Assembly: GCA_013398615.1 (NCBI GenBank)
Contig: VZSR01000028.1
Coordinates: forward strand, 9,117,546-9,181,545
Source: Brachypodius melanocephalos
Lineage: Eukaryota > Chordata > Aves > Passeriformes > Pycnonotidae
Length of the DNA stretch: 64,000 nucleotides
Reading direction: 5' to 3'
Every line of letters begins with the position of its first letter. The first letter of the stretch is position 1. The notes below the pieces were generated by a model. That model ran no database searches. It was given only the letters and a program-made list of their open reading frames with translations, and was not told where the DNA came from. A program made the translations under genes and the position numbers. Positions 46,801 through 56,346 of this stretch are shown piece by piece.

Positions 46801-48582
46801 CATAATTGCCATGTAGTCTCCTGCACAGAATAGCCACATTTTTAATTACTCTTTGACAGGATTGATTCATTAAAATGTATCATTTACCACACTGTAGATC
46901 TAAAGTAATTCTGTAATTTGCTTCTCGGTGTTGTTTGCTTGATACGTACCCTGAGCAGATTTCAAGGCATGTATGTTTGCAAGGCTTGTGTCTCAGTAGG
47001 CCCTACTCTGTCTTTTGGTGATCATAAACCACCTACTAAAACACTGATTTAGTAACCAATGGACAAAGATACTTGATCCAAAATAAATTCATACAATGTT
47101 TTATAGCCAGAAGAGACCAGGGAGCTATAAAAGCCAAGAAAAAAGCTATATGGAGTACTTGCTGGCCTCACTGTTGAGAGCAGCTAGAGCTGAATCCTGA
47201 TTTACTGTGCTTTGGATTTTGTATGTGACTCCTCTGCAAAGTGGTAGATAAGCATACCTGTACTACAAACAGTGGTGAAGAGGAGCCTTGCTGCTGTGTG
47301 TCTCCTACATTCTTGTGCTGATAAAATTAAGAGGGAGGATTCAAGGGTAGTCTTTGATTAGTCTGAAGAGTCTCTGAAAAATGTGTGATCCCCAATATTT
47401 GTTACTGCAAACACTGTAACTGGTGTTAGACTTCAGCTGCAAAGACTGTCACTGGGTTCTGCTGGACTTTTTTGTGCATAAAACTGCACACTTAGGTACT
47501 GCAGAGGCTGGCTGGCTCTGCAATTTGCAGTTTGGCTAGGCAGAATCTAAACCTGTCACAGTGGTCTCTTCATCTATCCCTGACATATGGCTATCTCTGC
47601 TTTGAAAGCAGAAAGGTGTTTTAACTAGACCCACTTTTCCAGCAGAGTATTTCTGGTGGGATAGCAAAGAAAAAGAGCATTCCATTGGAAACAAGCTGAT
47701 ATTTAGGCAGAAGAAAATCACCCTGAGGGAATTTGGTCAGGTCAGCTGTACAAACATCTCATGGAAGATTGGCATTAGGTCCTTATGAGAGCAGGTGGCT
47801 GGAAGCTGAGTTTGTGCCAGTTTTCTTCTTAGCAGCAGGCAGGTATAGCATGTGTTGTTTGATGCAGAGGTGAGCTGAGTGAGCTCTGCTGAAGCTGGGG
47901 TGAGTGAGCCTCATGGTTTTTGCCGTTGTGGGACATTCTGTGTTATAGGAAGGGGGAAGTTTCATATGAAAAATGAAGGATAGGGAGCCCTGTTATTACA
48001 AGGAAAGGATGTTTACTGATTTAGAAGTCTTAGATTTCTTTGGTGAGTAAATAAATTTTCTGAAAATAAAGTTTCTTGAAGGGCCAGTGCTGCTTATTGC
48101 AGTTTAGTTCCAAATTACGAATTTAAATGTGTATGTTGTTAAGGGTATAGATCTTAAATAAAGCAATTTCACAGAATCACAGAATCACAGGATTTGCAAA
48201 GGGTAAGCCATTATTATTGCTCATCAACATAAACCAAGACCTCAAAGACATCATGAGTTACTTGGAGTCATACCTGGGATCAGAATCAAACATATTCTTC
48301 CATGCCACCAGACCAGGCTGACAGCAATGCCTGAGGCTTTCCATGATGTGCTGTACTTTATTCCTTTGGTGACTGAAAGGTTAGACAATGTAAATAATTC
48401 TGGAAGTTTCTAAATTTTGTTTGTTCATTATTTTTTCTTTAAATGTGTAAACTTTTTTGTGTAATGAATTGGAGGTCTTTTTCCTCTACAGTGCCCCTGT
48501 GACAGTTCTAGGAAGTAGCTCATTTTTCAAAGCTGATTATCCTCTGTTTCTTCTTGTGCTTGTCTTCTTTTGGGAGCTGCAG
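43843..48582 (+). other. UNC80: UNC80 intron 8 (4.7 kb)
   Basis: No exon is recognised. A short CACAGAATCACAGAATCACAG-like end at about 48,171-48,191 resembles the reversed CR1 3' terminal repeat and may mark an old CR1 fragment. The 172-codon minus-strand frame at 46098-46616 has no recognisable domain and I treat it as chance. Confidence 0.7.
48171..48330 (-). mobile_element. Possible old CR1-like fragment
   Basis: Begins with a tandem ACAGAATC motif typical of the CR1 3' end read in reverse. The rest is too diverged to confirm by eye. Confidence 0.35.
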
Positions 48583-48717
48583 GATCTTACAATAAAATGT
48601 AATGAGGAAGAAAAATCACTAAGCACAGAGGCATTTTCCAAAGTTTCACTGACCAACTTGCGTAGACCAGCAGTTCCAGATCTCTCCACAGACCTAGGGA
48701 TGAACATCTTCAAAAAG
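48583..48717 (+). CDS. UNC80: UNC80 exon 9 (residues 400-444)
   Basis: A 135-nt exon, phase 0 on both sides, encoding DLTIKCNEEEKSLSTEAFSK through STDLGMNIFKK. Serine- and threonine-rich, probably a regulated linker. The acceptor is AGCTGCAG and the donor GTGAGT. Being a symmetric exon it could be skipped without frame loss. Confidence 0.96.
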
Positions 48718-49313
48718 GTGAGTGGAAGAAAACTGCACTTTAATTTACCTGTGATTCAGCACCTCAGTGTCTTCCCAAGTAGCTGCTAAAGGTCTGCTTG
48801 GAATATATATGCATGCCATATGTGAGATTATCATCCCTTTTTATTGGAATTTATTCTGTATGTTATTACATTGGTTTTTATATGCACATGATGAACATAA
48901 TACTGAAGTCTTTATTCAAGTAATTGTGCTGATGAAACTGCATGAGAGGAGGCTACTCAAACAGTGCTGAATTTTAAGTGCCAGTGCTCACTTATTAGTT
49001 CCAGCTAATTCAGTGAGTTCTTCTGATTGTTTTACCTCGTCTTAGCTCTGGGTTTCCAACTATCCATTCTATGCTCAAGGTCAAAGAATGTCATAAAACT
49101 ATCCGAGGGCATCCATCCCAGCCTAGGGCAAGCCTGAAATCCTTCAAATGCTCCCAGGATCCCAACATGCAATTATTTTCTGCCATGGGAAAATGGCTAA
49201 GATAAAATGTTCAGAGTGGGAAGTTACACTTGGGAAATACAGCTGTGTTATCTTTTTCCCTTAAGTGCTTGTTTTCCATGCCTGGAAGCTTGTATCTGCT
49301 CCTGTTCCTGCAG

Positions 49314-49536
49314 TTTAAGAGCCGCAAAGAGGACAGGGAGCGCGAGCGCAAAGGGTCGATTCCGTTCCACCACACTGGGAAGAAGCGGCAGCGGCGGATG
49401 GGGGTGCCCTTCCTCCTGCACGAGGATCACTTGGATGTCTCGCCCACTCGCAGCACTTTCTCCTTCGGCAGCTTCTCTGGAATTGGAGAGGACCGGCGTG
49501 GCATGGAGAGAGGAGGGTGGCAAACCACCATATTAG
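49314..49536 (+). CDS. UNC80: UNC80 exon 10 (residues 445-518)
   Basis: Begins FKSRKEDRERERKGSIPFHH, a highly charged basic run with a second basic cluster (GKKRQRRMG), then the conserved FLLHEDHLDVSPTRSTFSFG block and WQTTIL with one base of a glycine codon. The basic clusters suggest protein or lipid contacts, but the role is unknown to me. The acceptor is TCCTGCAG and the donor GTGAGA. Confidence 0.97.
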
Positions 49537-50294
49537 GTGAGATGTTGCTGTCTCTGCCCCAGGTTCCGTGTCATTCCTCTCCTGAACGTTCAGAGAACGA
49601 CAGGGGCTATTTCTTTATCCTGCCCTTTTGTCACCCTGTGTCCTTGGTTCTGTTTGCAGCACTACACATCTCTTGGTAACTGCTCACAGCCAACCTTGAA
49701 TGACTTATGTTTCAGTTCACTTTTTCTCTGAAAACTACCATCTTTACTGGAATAATAGCTACTGAGGGAACCTGTAATGATCTCTGTTCCACTTGAATGC
49801 ACTTCCCTGTGTGGTTGCAAGCACTGCACAAGTGCAGCTTTAGATAGATTCAAAGAATGTTTGCTTTCCCTTCCTTAAAAGAGAAATCTTTGGAAAGGCA
49901 GCAGTATCATTAGTATGACAATTTTTTAGTAGCAGTGTCATTAGTATAATTAACAATGTCGTTAGTATGCCAAAAAGTGCCATTCACAGATTTCCTGGAG
50001 TGCATATTGGATACAATATAAATAGGATATTTTCTTAATGAGGCTTGTACTTGATATTGCAGAGGTACAGTGTTTGAACCTAAAAATTTGCTGCTTCAAG
50101 ATTCTGAGTTCACTATGCAGTATTTTTTTGTATTCTTGAAGAATTTCCTTTGCCTTAGCACTCCTCGTCCTAATATACTTATCTTTGAGGGCAAGAGGAG
50201 AAGAAACTAAATTCCTATAACATGCCCCAAAGGGTGGAGTCATACAGTGCTGATCAGTCTTATTTTCTTGAAGGTGCTGGTGGTTAAAAATGTG

Positions 50295-50745
50295 TGATGC
50301 CTTGGGAAGGCTGACCTGGAGCAGAGACTGGACAGAGCTAGAGAATAAAGTAGATATTTATTGAAAGGCCCTTTAAGGCTACACCTTGGGCAGGACAAGA
50401 GCTTGGCCAGGGCTACACCCAAGGTGGACCCAGAATGGTCACAAAATGGATGACTGGTCATGAGGTCTCACATTTTTATAAGTTTGGGTCCATTTGCATA
50501 TTGGGGTTTAATTGTCCAATTACAGCTTCAGGTTGTGAGGTCCCATCCTTCTTGTTTCTGTCTTCAGTCCACCTTTGTTGATGCTTTTGGGTCTGAAGCT
50601 TGTACCCGTTGTCCTTGGTCTCCAGCAGGAAATGCTTTGTCTATCTACCCTGTGAAGAGATCTGAGTGACACTTAGTATGAGGCTCAGAACTACACCCCT
50701 AGGCAGCACAGAATCTGAAAAACATGAAAGCTAAAACTTAAGGCA
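50295..50745 (-). mobile_element. Endogenous retrovirus LTR (copy A), minus orientation
   Basis: Read on the minus strand it begins TGCCTTAAG, has AATAAA about 390 bases in, and ends GGCATCA, so it has the TG...CA ends of an LTR. Its left end (window 50745) is fixed by comparison with copy B at 52285: the two align up to the same GGCA and then diverge. A purine-rich tract on the minus strand directly abuts it. ERVL-like avian family is likely. It has no coding capacity. Confidence 0.75.
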
Positions 50746-51060
50746 TTGTTTCCTCCCCTTAGAGGCTTTACAATGCTTTTTCTTTGTCGAGTCTCTATGC
50801 TAAATGTCTACTAATAATAGGTATTCAATAACAGATCAGTATCTAACAACTGTAAACAACTGACAGTAATAAACATCTAACAAGAGAGAAATATCTAATA
50901 ACAGTAAACATCTAACAGCAGTAAAGACTTACGGCATCATGGAGGTGTCAGCTAAATCAGTATGTGCTGAGGGGAAGAGCCTTGCAGAGAGTTTGGACCA
51001 TTTGGTCTTTGTGTCAGTGAACCTGCAGGACAGATCTCACCATAATGTTTGGTTCTGCTC
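50746..51060 (-). mobile_element. Remnant of ERV internal 3' region with polypurine tract
   Basis: Immediately beside LTR copy A the minus strand reads AAGGGGAGGAAACAA, a typical polypurine tract for plus-strand priming. The next 200 bp hold degenerate tandem units of the ACATCTAACA/ACAGTAA kind (about 50,815-50,930). No protein frame survives. The outer boundary is estimated. Confidence 0.5.
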
Positions 51061-51180
51061 CACAGTGAAAAGCCTTCATTTTTACAGACTCCAATCCTTT
51101 CGTTTTTAACCTCAGCCTGCTGTCGCCAGCCACCCCTCGGGGTAACTAAACAAAATACCCGTTTTTTGTCGTCACCCTAG

Positions 51181-51321
51181 GAAAGTTTACCAGGAGAGGG
51201 AGCTCTGACACAGCGACGGAGATGGAGGGTCTGAGCGCCCGGCACTCGCACTCGCATCACACGCTGGTCTCCGAACTGCCAGACCCCTCAAACAGCCACG
51301 GAGACAACACAGTCAAAGAAG
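51181..51321 (+). CDS. UNC80: UNC80 exon 11 (residues 519-565)
   Basis: A 141-nt exon, phase 1 on both sides, encoding KFTRRGSSDTATEMEGLSAR, a histidine-rich HSHSHHTL run, and DPSNSHGDNTVKE. GC-rich and conserved, likely a disordered phosphorylated linker. The acceptor is CACCCTAG and the donor GTAAAT. Because 141 is divisible by three, loss of the exon would remove 47 residues without a frameshift. It is flanked by related LTRs. Confidence 0.96.
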
Positions 51322-51984
51322 GTAAATCTAACACATCAGGACAGACGTTTCGCTGAAATATCAACCCAAAAAAGTGGAAGGAAGTGTTACTGTTTCTATG
51401 TGTGAGCATGTGACTAATTGATTTTTCCTTTTTTGTGTCCGTATCTCTTGAGGTACCATGAAGAAAAATGTTTCAAACTGTTCATGCTTATCTGGCATGG
51501 TTATTAAAACTATTGGTGGCCATCAGCAGGGAGAAGGCATGGTTTGGGGCTTTCTTGCCTTAACACAACATAAAAGTGTGAACAGAAACTTGGTGTTGCT
51601 ATCTTTAATGGTTTCACGGGGAATTTTGTGGCATTTAACGCTTCTATGGAGTAAACGGCTGCTGGATTTTGCTGGAAATCACAAGGTTTTTTATTTCATT
51701 CTCCTCATTCCGGTTGGAGGTCTGGCTTGACATTTACGCAGTCTCCCTGAGGCCCCTGGAGAAATGGCAATACCAGTGTGATTGCAACAGCAGAGACAGC
51801 AGACAGGACTTGTGATAGGGAGGAATCCTTCTGTTATCTCTGCCTGGGCTGAACATAGGGACTTAAGGGATGGGGGCAATGGCACAAGTCCCTGCCTGGT
51901 GCATCGGGCACATCTGGGCATATCTGGTCTGTGACTGCCTTGCCTTCCTGGGTGCATGATAGATGTGGGGCTCTGCGAGTGGAG

Positions 51985-52084
51985 NNNNNNNNNNNNNNNN
52001 NNNNNNNNNNNNNNNNNNNNNNNNNNNNNNNNNNNNNNNNNNNNNNNNNNNNNNNNNNNNNNNNNNNNNNNNNNNNNNNNNNNN
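51985..52084. other. Assembly gap (100 N)
   Basis: Exactly 100 Ns. It truncates LTR copy B, whose 3' part (minus orientation) must lie in the missing sequence, so the true gap is probably at least 250 bp. Confidence 0.99.
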
Positions 52085-52285
52085 GTTTTCTCTCTTCAGT
52101 CCACCGTTGTTTGTGCTTTTGGGCCTCAAAACTTGTGACAATTGTCTTTGGTCTCCAGCCAGAAAAGGATTTGTTTTGTCTCCCTACTCTGTGAAGAGAG
52201 CTGAGTGACACTGAATATGAGGCTCAGAACTGCACCCCTGGGCAGCACAGAATCTGAAAAACGTGAAAGCTAAAAACTTAAGGCA
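52085..52285 (-). mobile_element. Endogenous retrovirus LTR (copy B, partial), minus orientation
   Basis: Aligns by eye along its full length with 50,549-50,745 of copy A, sharing blocks such as GTCTCCAGC, TGTGAAGAGA, GAGTGACACT, ATGAGGCTCAGAACT and GGCAGCACAGAATCTGAAAA. It ends at the same AAGGCA, after which the flanks differ. No polypurine tract adjoins it, so it is a solo LTR or a 5' LTR of a different insertion. Confidence 0.75.
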
Positions 52286-52299
52286 TCAGTTCATCCACT

Positions 52300-52895
52300 G
52301 TGGAGTGGTGGCAGAGGTTAAGTTGGCTCATGCCCTGTGTCAAAGCTGCTTCTATAAAGGAAACCAGATGGGTCATTGTCATGGGAGACTTCCTTCTTAA
52401 GGAACAGAAACACCAATATGGAGACCTGACCCATTTCTTAGAGAATTCTACTGCCTCCCTGGGGCCCAGCTTAAAGATGCAAAGAGAAAGCTTTCTGTTA
52501 TCCATTATTGATTTTTCTGGTAGGTAGCAATAAAATGACAAGAAGTCCCAGGGTAATCAAGAGAGACTTCAGAGGTTTGGGATGGCTGGTTGAGGTAAGA
52601 GGGACAAAAATAATGTTCTCCTGTAGCCTTCCAGTTGTAGGAAAAGATGAAAATCAACACCTGGCTCTGCACCTGATGACACTTGCAGAATTTTGAGGGT
52701 TTTGATCATGGGTTGGTTTACATGACACCAGGCCTGTTGGTGACAGCAGGCTCCTCTTGATCTGAAGTGGGAAAAGGATCTTTGCACAGGAGTTATCATT
52801 GACTGAAAGAGCTTTAAACTGGATTTGAAGAGGGAAATGGTCAATCTTGATGATCTGAGAGGTCTTTTCCAATCTGAATTATTCTATGTTTGTGT
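52300..52895 (+). mobile_element. Diverged CR1-like LINE segment
   Basis: Blocks such as TTTTGATCATGGGTTGGTTT, ACACCAGGCCTGTTGGTGAC and AGAGCTTTAAACTGGATTTG are familiar from avian CR1-type repeats. The end, GAGAGGTCTTTTCCAATCTG followed by ATTATTCTATG, matches a CR1 3' tail. A frame fragment with a VIVMGDF motif recalls an endonuclease GDF motif. The copy is decayed and internally deleted. Confidence 0.55.
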
Positions 52896-54180
52896 CAGAT
52901 TTGGATATGGATTTTGGTTAATCATTTTGAAACAAACTAAGCAAAAAAAAATCAGTGAAAAAAAGAGATGTGCCCTTGGATAATCATCAAATTTGGTAGC
53001 TAAGGAAGAAACTATCCTAATGCAATCTTTTGTTATCTTCAAAAAACAAATTTCAGTGAATGCCATTAAAAAGTCACACTTGCCAGAAAGGAAGTTCTCT
53101 GATACAAGCAGCTAATTCCTGCTCTGATTATTGAATAAATTGTGGCCCAGTTCAGGGTATTGCTGTCAGAACATTTCTCCTAATTAATAGTGCCAGTTCA
53201 GTGCTAGCAGGACTGCACAAGCTGTCAGGAAATGTGATTGCCACTCTGGCGAGTTGCTCTTTGCATAATACAACCAGGCCATCGCTGAGTCATTGCTTAT
53301 TAAATGCATTAGATGTAATTCGTTTATTAATTAGAATATATTTAATAGGCATAGGAAGAGGTTCTTTGTTATTCTCTAGCCCTGTTAACCATACTGTCTG
53401 GCAGATGGTAGTCTAAACAACCCTCTGGGGCACTTCATGTCTTTCCACACTAGAGGGTACATAAACCTACTTACAAAGCACTAAGTGTGGGAAATTACTA
53501 ACATTTGCCTGGAAATCAGCGTGAGCTTTAAAATCATGAGGCATCCTTGATAAAAATTTGCACTTATAGACATTCAAACCAATTCAAAGTTCCTGTCTCT
53601 GAACACTGTGAGACTGCGGTACCTTTGTCAACAGACAGCTATGAATTTTGGAGATGGTTTAGACTGTCGAGACAGGTACTGTTTTTTCAACTGGTGTGAT
53701 AAAATTTTCCAAATTGATGTGATTTGGAAAGCTGTTTCAAATTTGTGCTGCTGTTCCACTACCTTCACCCCTGCCTTTCAGCTGCAGAGTCCTTTCTCTT
53801 TGCCTTGCAGGGCCCTGCTGCTTTTAAGATGAGGCACTGGATTAATGCAGGGAGAAAAATCCTTTTGGATTAGATTTAGAATGTCTGAGTTGCCTGAACT
53901 ACTTGACTGCCCACTTAGCTGAGATCAGCTTAAGCTTCTAGAGAACTGAACTGCTGGAACAGGCTTGGAGTTGTTCTAATTTACACTGTCTTAAAAGAAG
54001 AAATGAGTTTATCTTTGATCCCTGTATGCATGATAGGAATTAGGAACTTGTGTTTTCTTTTGGCATTATGAACCACTTTAAGAGCTGCTCCCTTTAGACA
54101 AGCTCAGCCTCAATAACTATAATAACCATTCCATAACTATGAAGGTAGAAATTTACAGGCAGCTGTTTTCCTCCCTGCAG

Positions 54181-54449
54181 TGCGGTCCCAGATCTCCACC
54201 ATCACTGTGGCAACCTTCAACACCACCCTGGCCTCGTTCAACGTGGGCTACGCCGATTTCTTCAGCGAGCACATGAGGAAACTTTGCAACCAGGTGCCCA
54301 TCCCTGAGATGCCCCACGAGCCACTGGCATGTGCCAACCTCCCACGGAGCCTGACAGACTCCTGCATCAATTACAGTTGCTTGGAGGATACGGATCACAT
54401 TGATGGAACCAACAGCTTTGTCCACAAGAATGGCATGCTGGATCTCTCG
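54181..54449 (+). CDS. UNC80: UNC80 exon 12 (residues 566-655)
   Basis: Encodes VRSQISTITVATFNTTLASF, NVGYADFFSEHMRKLCNQ, a conserved PIPEMPHEPLACANLPRSL block, and ends GMLDLS. This opens a helical-repeat part of the scaffold after the linker exons. The acceptor is CCCTGCAG and the donor GTAAAT; phase 0 at the end. Confidence 0.97.
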
Positions 54450-55078
54450 GTAAATGGCGAGGAACGAGGAAAGCCGGGTCCCTCTTCTGTCAATATAGCT
54501 GTACCATTGAGATCAGGGGTTTGATGGGCTTTTCCTCCACCTCTTTATATGACTTCTCTCAGCAGTATGTAAAGGTCAGTCAGATACATTTGTGCATATC
54601 CTAAAAGTCTCCTCTGAGAAACTGCAACTACTGTTACTCCTTGCAAGGAGCGCATGTGCATGTGGAATGCACACACCAAATCTTAAGTGGCATTTCGTAA
54701 TGGCTGTGTTCCTGGGGCATGCACCAAATTCCCTATAAAATAGCGTAAGACTGAGTAGCACCTTTCTTCTAGCACCTTAAACCCCACCTTTTCTGCTTTC
54801 CCCTTAATGATTTGCCAGCTCTTGGTGCACAGAAGCAGTGTTCTCAGGCTCACAGATGTTATCTCGTGGTTTCCTTTTCAGCCTGACTCTGCCCAGCCTG
54901 TGGTTTCTTGTCTGACATCTAGATTGTAGGCTTTCGGTATTTAGGGTTGTGTATTATTTGTTCAGAGTTTGTACTGTGCCTGCTGTAATGAGTCTCTGAA
55001 ATCCAGAATTTCCAGGCACTAAATATTACAAGGAGAGAAAGTAATTCTGGCTTTCAGTACGATGTTTGAATCCCTCAG
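54450..55078 (+). other. UNC80: UNC80 intron 12
   Basis: A 629-bp intron. Nothing beyond splice borders is recognised. Confidence 0.8.
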
Positions 55079-55444
55079 GTGGTCCTGAAGGCTGTTTACT
55101 TGGTTCTGAACCACGACATCAGTTCCCGGATCTGCGATGTGGCACTGAACATTGTGGAATGTTTACTGCAGCTTGGTGTGGTGCCCTGCGTGGAGAAAGT
55201 TCGGAGGAAGAGTGAGAACAAAGAAAATGAGGCCCCTGAGAAGAGACCAAGTGAAGGATCCTTCCAGCTTAAAGGGGCTGCTTCTGGTTCAGCTTGTGGG
55301 TTTGGGCCATCTCCAATTAGTGGAGCTGGAGATGGAGAAGAAGAAGGAGGTGGAGGTGGAGGAGGTGGAGGTGGAGGAGGTGGAGGTGATGGAGGTGGTG
55401 GAGGAGGAGGGCCATATGAGAAGAATGACAAAAAACAAGAAAAG
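55079..55444 (+). CDS. UNC80: UNC80 exon 13 with glycine-rich tract (residues 656-777)
   Basis: Begins with the conserved helices VVLKAVYLVLNHDISSRICD and VALNIVECLLQLGVVPCVEK, continues into a charged, disordered linker (RRKSENKENEAPEKRPSEG), and then a glycine tract at residues 745-766 with one Asp, preceded by GDGEEE. It ends PYEKNDKKQEK. The acceptor is CCCTCAG and the donor GTTTGT. A Gly/Asp-rich tract is also present in mammalian UNC80, with a different length, so variation in this loop is tolerated. Confidence 0.97.
55346..55411 (+). repeat. UNC80: Coding GGTGGA-type repeat (polyglycine tract)
   Basis: Eleven hexamer-sized units of GGTGGA and variants (GGAGGT, one GAT) encode about 22 residues, all Gly except one Asp. 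The array is in frame, and length changes by whole units would be tolerated. Confidence 0.93.
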
Positions 55445-56199
55445 GTTTGTCTTGCTTCACTCTTTACACAATCCCGAATGTACTGCAATGTCTGTTAGGA
55501 TTGATTATGCATGTGTATGCAACTGCCCTTCTGTTTTGCTCTGGTGCTCACTTGGGGTTCTGCTGAGGAAACATGATTTGCAATTCAAGCACTGTAACTA
55601 CTCCAGAGATGCAGCTGCCAGAAATGGAGTTTGTGAGCCTGGCATGCACATTTCCAATATCTTGTCAAAGTATTTGAAACCCTCAATCACAATGACTTTT
55701 TTTTTTTGAGGTGTAGTATTCATAACTTGTAAAGGAAAAATGGAACTTAGTGTGTGAGCACAGTTTCTTTTATTTGATTACTAGAAGTCATAAATTTTTC
55801 AGTATTGCTATGGGAATTAGACAGGAGATGCTGTATTGCATCTGAAATTGTAACTTGTAGTAGTGTAATATCTAAGACATTTTAAAAAGATGCTTGGTTT
55901 TCTACTCAGCCAAGCCAACTCTGTTTTTCAGGGTTGATTTTTTGAAGTGAGTTCTGAATGGTATTCATAGCAACATGTAGGAAATTCACATTTTTAGCGT
56001 AATTTTTGATGGGAGCTGTAAGGGAGGGGGCTGGTCTCTAAACTTGAAAAATAATTGGAGTGAGCACTTTAAGAATAACAACTCAGTAATGGAGAGTCTG
56101 AGATGAGAAATGGAAAGCAATTTGTCAGACGTAAAATGCTAACAAAATGCCAGTGGTCGTGCCAGGGTTACACGCCGTCTTTCCCTCTGTGCCCCTCAG
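55445..56199 (+). other. UNC80: UNC80 intron 13
   Basis: A 755-bp intron with a short poly-T run near 55,698. No repeat family or exon is seen. Confidence 0.8.
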
Positions 56200-56346
56200 G
56201 ATGAAGGCCCATCTGTCAGCACCCATAGGCTGGCCCTCACAATGCTGATCAAAATTGTGAAGTCCTTGGGTTGTGCCTATGGTTGTGGAGAAGGACACCG
56301 AGGGCTCTCTGGAGACCGCCTGAGACTCCAGGTATTCCGGGAGAAT
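56200..56346 (+). CDS. UNC80: UNC80 exon 14 (residues 778-826), tandem donors
   Basis: Encodes DEGPSVSTHRLALTMLIKIV, the conserved SLGCAYGCGEGHRGLSGDRL block, and LQVFREN before GTAAGA. A second possible donor (CAG followed by GTATTC) lies 15 bases upstream, at 56331, and would remove the last five residues VFREN in frame. I chose the downstream donor because it is the stronger match and the mammalian protein, as I recall it, contains VFREN. The acceptor is CCCCTCAG. Confidence 0.93.

Larger units (their letters stand above)
49537..51180 (+). other. UNC80: UNC80 intron 10
   Basis: About half of this intron is ERV-derived (50295 to about 51060, listed separately). The remaining 5' part shows no repeat family or exon. 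Confidence 0.75.
51322..54180 (+). other. UNC80: UNC80 intron 11
   Basis: Contains an assembly gap, LTR copy B and a CR1-like segment (listed separately). The 3' portion (about 53,100-53,350) is non-repetitive with several transcription-factor-like cores. Confidence 0.75.

Noticed and set aside
50295..52285. A single provirus with two LTRs
   Set aside because: UNC80 exon 11 lies between the copies, copy B lacks a matching flank, and no shared target-site duplication is visible, so two separate insertions are more likely.
55096..55488. 130-codon minus-strand frame rich in proline opposite UNC80 exon 13
   Set aside because: It is the antisense shadow of the glycine-coding repeat; the plus-strand frame is the conserved UNC80 exon with correct splice sites.
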